Positions 61,102 through 64,000 of a DNA stretch of 64,000 nucleotides are shown piece after piece. The stretch is from Spirosoma fluviale (lineage in GTDB: Bacteria; Bacteroidota; Bacteroidia; Cytophagales; Spirosomataceae). The notes under the pieces are model-generated. The model was not told where the DNA came from. It was given only the letters and a program-made list of their open reading frames with translations, and searched no databases. Every line of letters begins with the position of its first letter. Position 1 is the stretch's first letter. The translations under genes and the position numbers were made by a program. The stretch spans positions 62,001 to 126,000 of the forward strand of contig NZ_OCNH01000004.1 of NCBI RefSeq assembly GCF_900230225.1, read 5' to 3'.

Positions 61102-62325
61102 ATGTCCTCCAAACGTACGGCTCCGGCCTTAGTTTTCATTTTCATCACGCTCCTCATTGATGTTACGGGGCTGGGCATTATCATCCCGGTTTTTCCAAAA
61201 CTGATTGAACAACTCATTCACGGCAACATTAGTCAGGCGGCAAGCTGGGGCGGCTGGCTATCCTTTTCGTATGCCGCCATGCAGTTTCTTTTCTCGCCTA
61301 TTCTGGGCGGGCTGAGCGACCGCTTCGGGCGAAGGCCAGTGCTGTTATTCTCGTTGTTTGGCTTTGGACTCGATTACATTCTTCAGGGATTTGCGCCAAC
61401 CATCGAATGGCTCTTTGTCGGGCGGTTGCTGGCGGGCGTTACCGGAGCCAGTTTCACCACCGCCACCGCTTACATTGCCGACATCAGCACTCCCGAAAAA
61501 CGAGCGCAGAACTTCGGGATGATTGGGGCCGCTTTTGGTGTTGGCTTTATTCTCGGACCGGCCGCCGGTGGCTTTTTAGGGCAGTACGGTCCTCGTGTAC
61601 CCTTCTTTGTGGCGGCTGGCCTAACTATGGTCAACTTCCTCTACGGCTTCTTTATCCTGCCCGAATCGCTCGCCCCCGAAAACCGGCGACCTTTCAACTG
61701 GCGACGCGCCAACCCCATTGGCTCACTCATGCGGCTGGGTAAGTATCCTGTTATCCTCGGTCTGGTGGCTTCGCTAGTGCTGGTATACATTGCCGGGTTT
61801 GCCGTGCAGGGCACCTGGACGTTCTATTCGATGGAGAAGTTTAAGTGGGACGAAAAAACCGTTGGCCTTTCGCTGGCGGCCATTGGGCTCTCCTTTGCCA
61901 TCGTACAGGGTGGGCTAAGTCGAATCATCATCCCTAAACTAGGGCCGCAGCGTTCGGTTTATGTTGGCCTTACGTTCAGTGCCGTTGGATTTGCCTTGTT
62001 TGGGCTGGCCAATCAAAGCTGGATGATGTTTGCCTTCATGATCGTGTATGCCATGGGCGGCATTGCCGGGCCCTCTATTCAGGGCATCATCTCGAATCAG
62101 GTACCCGCCAATGAACAGGGCGAGTTGCAGGGAGCACTCACCAGCCTGACCAGCACGACATCCATTTTCGGACCGCTCATCATGACCAACCTATTCTCCT
62201 TCTTTACCTCGCCAACTGCGCCGGTTTACCTACCGGGTGCCCCTTTTTACCTGGCTTCGGTACTGGTTGTTATCAGTGCAATCCTGTCCCGACGCGGGCT
62301 AAACCGGAGTCTGGCTACTAGTTAA
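61102..62325 (+). CDS. Tet-type MFS transporter (DHA1 family)
   Basis: 407 residues from the ATG at 61102, just past the hairpin; an in-frame start at 61024 lies inside the hairpin and is rejected. Twelve helices with the TetA-like helix-1 motif DVTGLGIIIPVFP, motif A GGLSDRFGRRPVLL between helices 2 and 3, and motif C-like GFILGPAAGGFLGQYG in helix 5. It probably exports a small molecule by proton exchange. Sequence alone does not show tetracycline resistance. Confidence 0.88.
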   Translation: MSSKRTAPALVFIFITLLIDVTGLGIIIPVFPKLIEQLIHGNISQAASWGGWLSFSYAAMQFLFSPILGGLSDRFGRRPVLLFSLFGFGLDYILQGFAPTIEWLFVGRLLAGVTGASFTTATAYIADISTPEKRAQNFGMIGAAFGVGFILGPAAGGFLGQYGPRVPFFVAAGLTMVNFLYGFFILPESLAPENRRPFNWRRANPIGSLMRLGKYPVILGLVASLVLVYIAGFAVQGTWTFYSMEKFKWDEKTVGLSLAAIGLSFAIVQGGLSRIIIPKLGPQRSVYVGLTFSAVGFALFGLANQSWMMFAFMIVYAMGGIAGPSIQGIISNQVPANEQGELQGALTSLTSTTSIFGPLIMTNLFSFFTSPTAPVYLPGAPFYLASVLVVISAILSRRGLNRSLATS

Positions 62326-62369
62326 TTTCACTAAGCACGGCCTTCCTCTTTTACAGAATAAAGAACCCA

Positions 62370-63863
62370 TTACTCTTTCCGGAACTCCATTCCATCAAAA
62401 ATCAGCGACTCGATCTTACCCGACGAACTCAGGTTGAACCGGGCTTTCGCTTTTCCATACCAGGCTTTTCGATAAGGCCCGTAAAATACATCGTGTTGCC
62501 AGTGTGGCAGGGTGGCAATCAGTGTATTATCGTTGATGTTCGCAACTAACCGATTGCCCGAAACGCTGATATTAGCCTTTCCATAAAGAGGGCTGTTGTA
62601 AGTTCCGGCATACTGATCCAGCGGTAGCGTTGGCGACGTGTTCAACACCCGTTTGGCGTCTGCATTCGCTTTGGCCTGCTTCTCTTCCTGCTTAATTTTT
62701 GAGTATAGCTCCTTAAACTCGGTGCTCCAGTCGCGGGTGCCACCCAGCGCAAACCAGTCGAACGCCTTGTACATGAGCGCGTGGCGAAGTTCAGCGTGGT
62801 CGTAATTTCCGAAGATGAAAACGCCCAGTTTCTCGTCGGGCAGTTGCCCGGTTATGGCCGTTAGTCCCGACAGGCTACCCGTGTGAAAATTCACCTTCCG
62901 GCCTTTGTAGTCGTGCTGATACCAGCCCAGCCCATACGTTCGCCAGTTGGGTTTCAGCAGTTGCATGGTCGGGTATTCATCTTCCGGAAAAAAAGTTTGC
63001 GGTGTAAAAATCTCGGCCCAGGTTTGGGGCTTCAGCAAACGGCCACCGCTATACTTACTACTGTCGAGCATACAAATGACCCACTTGCTAATGTCATCCG
63101 CCGAAGACCAGACCGCCCCCGCTGAACCCACCTCACTATCGGCCCCGTAGTCGATTACGGTAATGGTATCGTTGATGTTGTAATGCGGTTTGGTGAGGTT
63201 GCCATCTTTGATATAGCCCCGTTTGGGAGCCGTTCGATTCATACCCAGCGGCAGAAAAATTCGTTCCCTGATGGCTTCGGCCCAGGTTTTCCCTTCGATC
63301 CGTTCAATGATGCGCCCGGCGGCCGAGTAGAAGGTATTTTGATAGGCAAACCCGGCCCGGAAGGGGTAGCTGGGCTTTACCAGCTCCATCCGTCGGAACA
63401 TTTCATTGACCGGAATCGTCATGGCACCGGTCATAAAGTCGGTACCACCCACGCCGGTGTCGTGAATGAGCAAATCCCGGATACGCAATGCCTGAGTTAC
63501 GTAAGGATCATAGAGTTTGAGTTCGGGCAGGTATCGGGAAACGGGATCGTCCCAGGCGATTTTACCTTCGTCGACCAGTATACCCATGAGCGCAACGGTC
63601 ATGGCTTTGGTTGTCGATGCACAGGCAAAGAGCGTTTGGGTATCCACACGCTCGGGCTTCCCCAGCTCGCGAACGCCGTAGCCTTTCTTGAAAATGACTT
63701 TGTTGTCTTTGACGACCGTGATGGACAGTCCCGGCACCTGCCAGTCTTTCCGGGCGGCCTCTACATAGGCATCGAATGCCTGAATTTGCTGGGGAGAGAT
63801 CTGCTTTTGCGCCAAAGCAGTAAACGCGGTACTGGCAAAAAGCAGGAGTAGTAGGTTCCTCAT
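62370..63863 (-). CDS. Exported serine hydrolase (class C beta-lactamase-like)
   Basis: 497 residues from the ATG at 63863; another ATG at 63875 touches a hairpin and would add four residues. Signal peptide LLLLLFASTAFTALAQ. The beta-lactamase/esterase motifs are SxxK in FACASTTKAMT (Ser about 83), YxN in FAYQNTFYSAAG and HxG in NFHTGSLSGL. A C-terminal about 100-residue domain of DUF3471 type follows (YAGTYNSPLYGKANI). It is likely a periplasmic esterase or peptidase; beta-lactam hydrolysis is not implied. Confidence 0.88.
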   Translation of the reverse strand: MRNLLLLLFASTAFTALAQKQISPQQIQAFDAYVEAARKDWQVPGLSITVVKDNKVIFKKGYGVRELGKPERVDTQTLFACASTTKAMTVALMGILVDEGKIAWDDPVSRYLPELKLYDPYVTQALRIRDLLIHDTGVGGTDFMTGAMTIPVNEMFRRMELVKPSYPFRAGFAYQNTFYSAAGRIIERIEGKTWAEAIRERIFLPLGMNRTAPKRGYIKDGNLTKPHYNINDTITVIDYGADSEVGSAGAVWSSADDISKWVICMLDSSKYSGGRLLKPQTWAEIFTPQTFFPEDEYPTMQLLKPNWRTYGLGWYQHDYKGRKVNFHTGSLSGLTAITGQLPDEKLGVFIFGNYDHAELRHALMYKAFDWFALGGTRDWSTEFKELYSKIKQEEKQAKANADAKRVLNTSPTLPLDQYAGTYNSPLYGKANISVSGNRLVANINDNTLIATLPHWQHDVFYGPYRKAWYGKAKARFNLSSSGKIESLIFDGMEFRKE

Positions 63864-63874
63864 GGGAGTCAGCA

Positions 63875-63951
63875 TTTTTGTTATTCCGACGAAGGAGGAA
63901 TCTTGAAGGTTGTCTTACGATAAGATTCCTCCTTCGTCGGAATGACAAAAA
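63875..63951. repeat. Hairpin of the TGTCAT...GACGAAGGA family, copy 2
   Basis: Arms 63875-63904 and 63922-63951 (30 bases) pair with one mismatch around a 17-base loop. It shares GACGAAGGA and ATCTT with the hairpin at 42670-42749. It lies just upstream of the serine hydrolase gene; the remaining bases to the window end hold nothing I can name. Confidence 0.82.
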
Positions 63952-64000
63952 TGCGCTCTTTTTGGCTTAATTACGAGAAACGACAAGTTAAGCACACTCC

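Noticed and set aside
62370..63863. Beta-lactam resistance gene
   Set aside because: SxxK, YxN and HxG motifs are common to many serine esterases and peptidases; the C-terminal DUF3471-type domain argues against a true beta-lactamase.

Overview
The window looks like chromosomal DNA of a Bacteroidota bacterium of the Spirosoma type (order Cytophagales). The evidence is a SusC/SusD outer-membrane pair, families largely confined to this phylum (DUF4834, DUF2480, the four-helix-bundle S23 protein, an ABC-2 permease fused to an M1 peptidase), promoter -7 boxes of the form TAnnTTTG, and a moderately GC-rich composition. The genus is inferred from gene content, not from a marker gene. I see no rRNA, tRNA, CRISPR array, transposase or prophage.

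Layout. 1-4.4 kb: two tandem paralogous beta-propeller/phosphoesterase lipoproteins (the first cut by the window edge). 4.6-10.5 kb: two Tat-exported Gfo/Idh oxidoreductases, then an amino-sugar set, nagB-nagA and an FHS-type sugar permease. 10.6-23.8 kb: a trehalose and stress region with a TreS-maltokinase fusion divergent from an OtsA-OtsB fusion, an OmpR-type response regulator and its histidine kinase, then a small membrane protein, a DUF389 membrane protein, a coiled-coil membrane protein, a cysteine-less HMA-like protein and a TPR protein. 23.9-32.1 kb: a GT-C-like membrane protein and a leftward run of redox genes (SDR, AhpD-like, PLP aminotransferase, DUF1684, peroxiredoxin-like, sterol desaturase family, phytanoyl-CoA dioxygenase family). 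32.5-37.3 kb: SusC/SusD. 37.4-41.5 kb: envelope-sugar genes, a cyclophilin and a LolD-like ATPase. 41.6-50.1 kb: purN, a lipoprotein, an M28 peptidase, a polytopic membrane protein, a GEIH-motif protein, a sugar isomerase and a LysR regulator. 50.1-52.0 kb: an AT-rich ATPase plus TOPRIM (DUF3226) pair that resembles a bipartite defence module. 52.1-64 kb: an ABC-2/M1 peptidase transporter split from its ATPase by an inserted four-helix-bundle element, an M48 protease, DUF2480, dnaN, a Tet-like MFS pump and a serine hydrolase.

Three observations are worth most. (1) Four promoters in 14.1-22.0 kb carry the same array, four direct repeats resembling TTCTAAG at an exact 11-bp period, followed at an exact 18-bp offset by an ACTTT-like -7 box. 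This is the geometry expected for an OmpR/PhoB-type regulator, and one is encoded in the middle of the group; together they suggest a trehalose/envelope-stress regulon. (2) The S23-type gene at 55.8 kb lies between inverted purine-rich GGAGTTAGGAGCGAGGAG arms, inside an ABC operon. Two gene-less hairpins of the same arm family sit between other co-directional genes (17.2 and 61.0 kb), so this looks like a mobile element with miniature derivatives. (3) About a dozen intergenic REPIN-like elements, in which each arm of a large palindrome is itself usually a small palindrome, fill many gene gaps, several sharing GTACC ends. Some supply stop codons or C-terminal codons to neighbouring genes.
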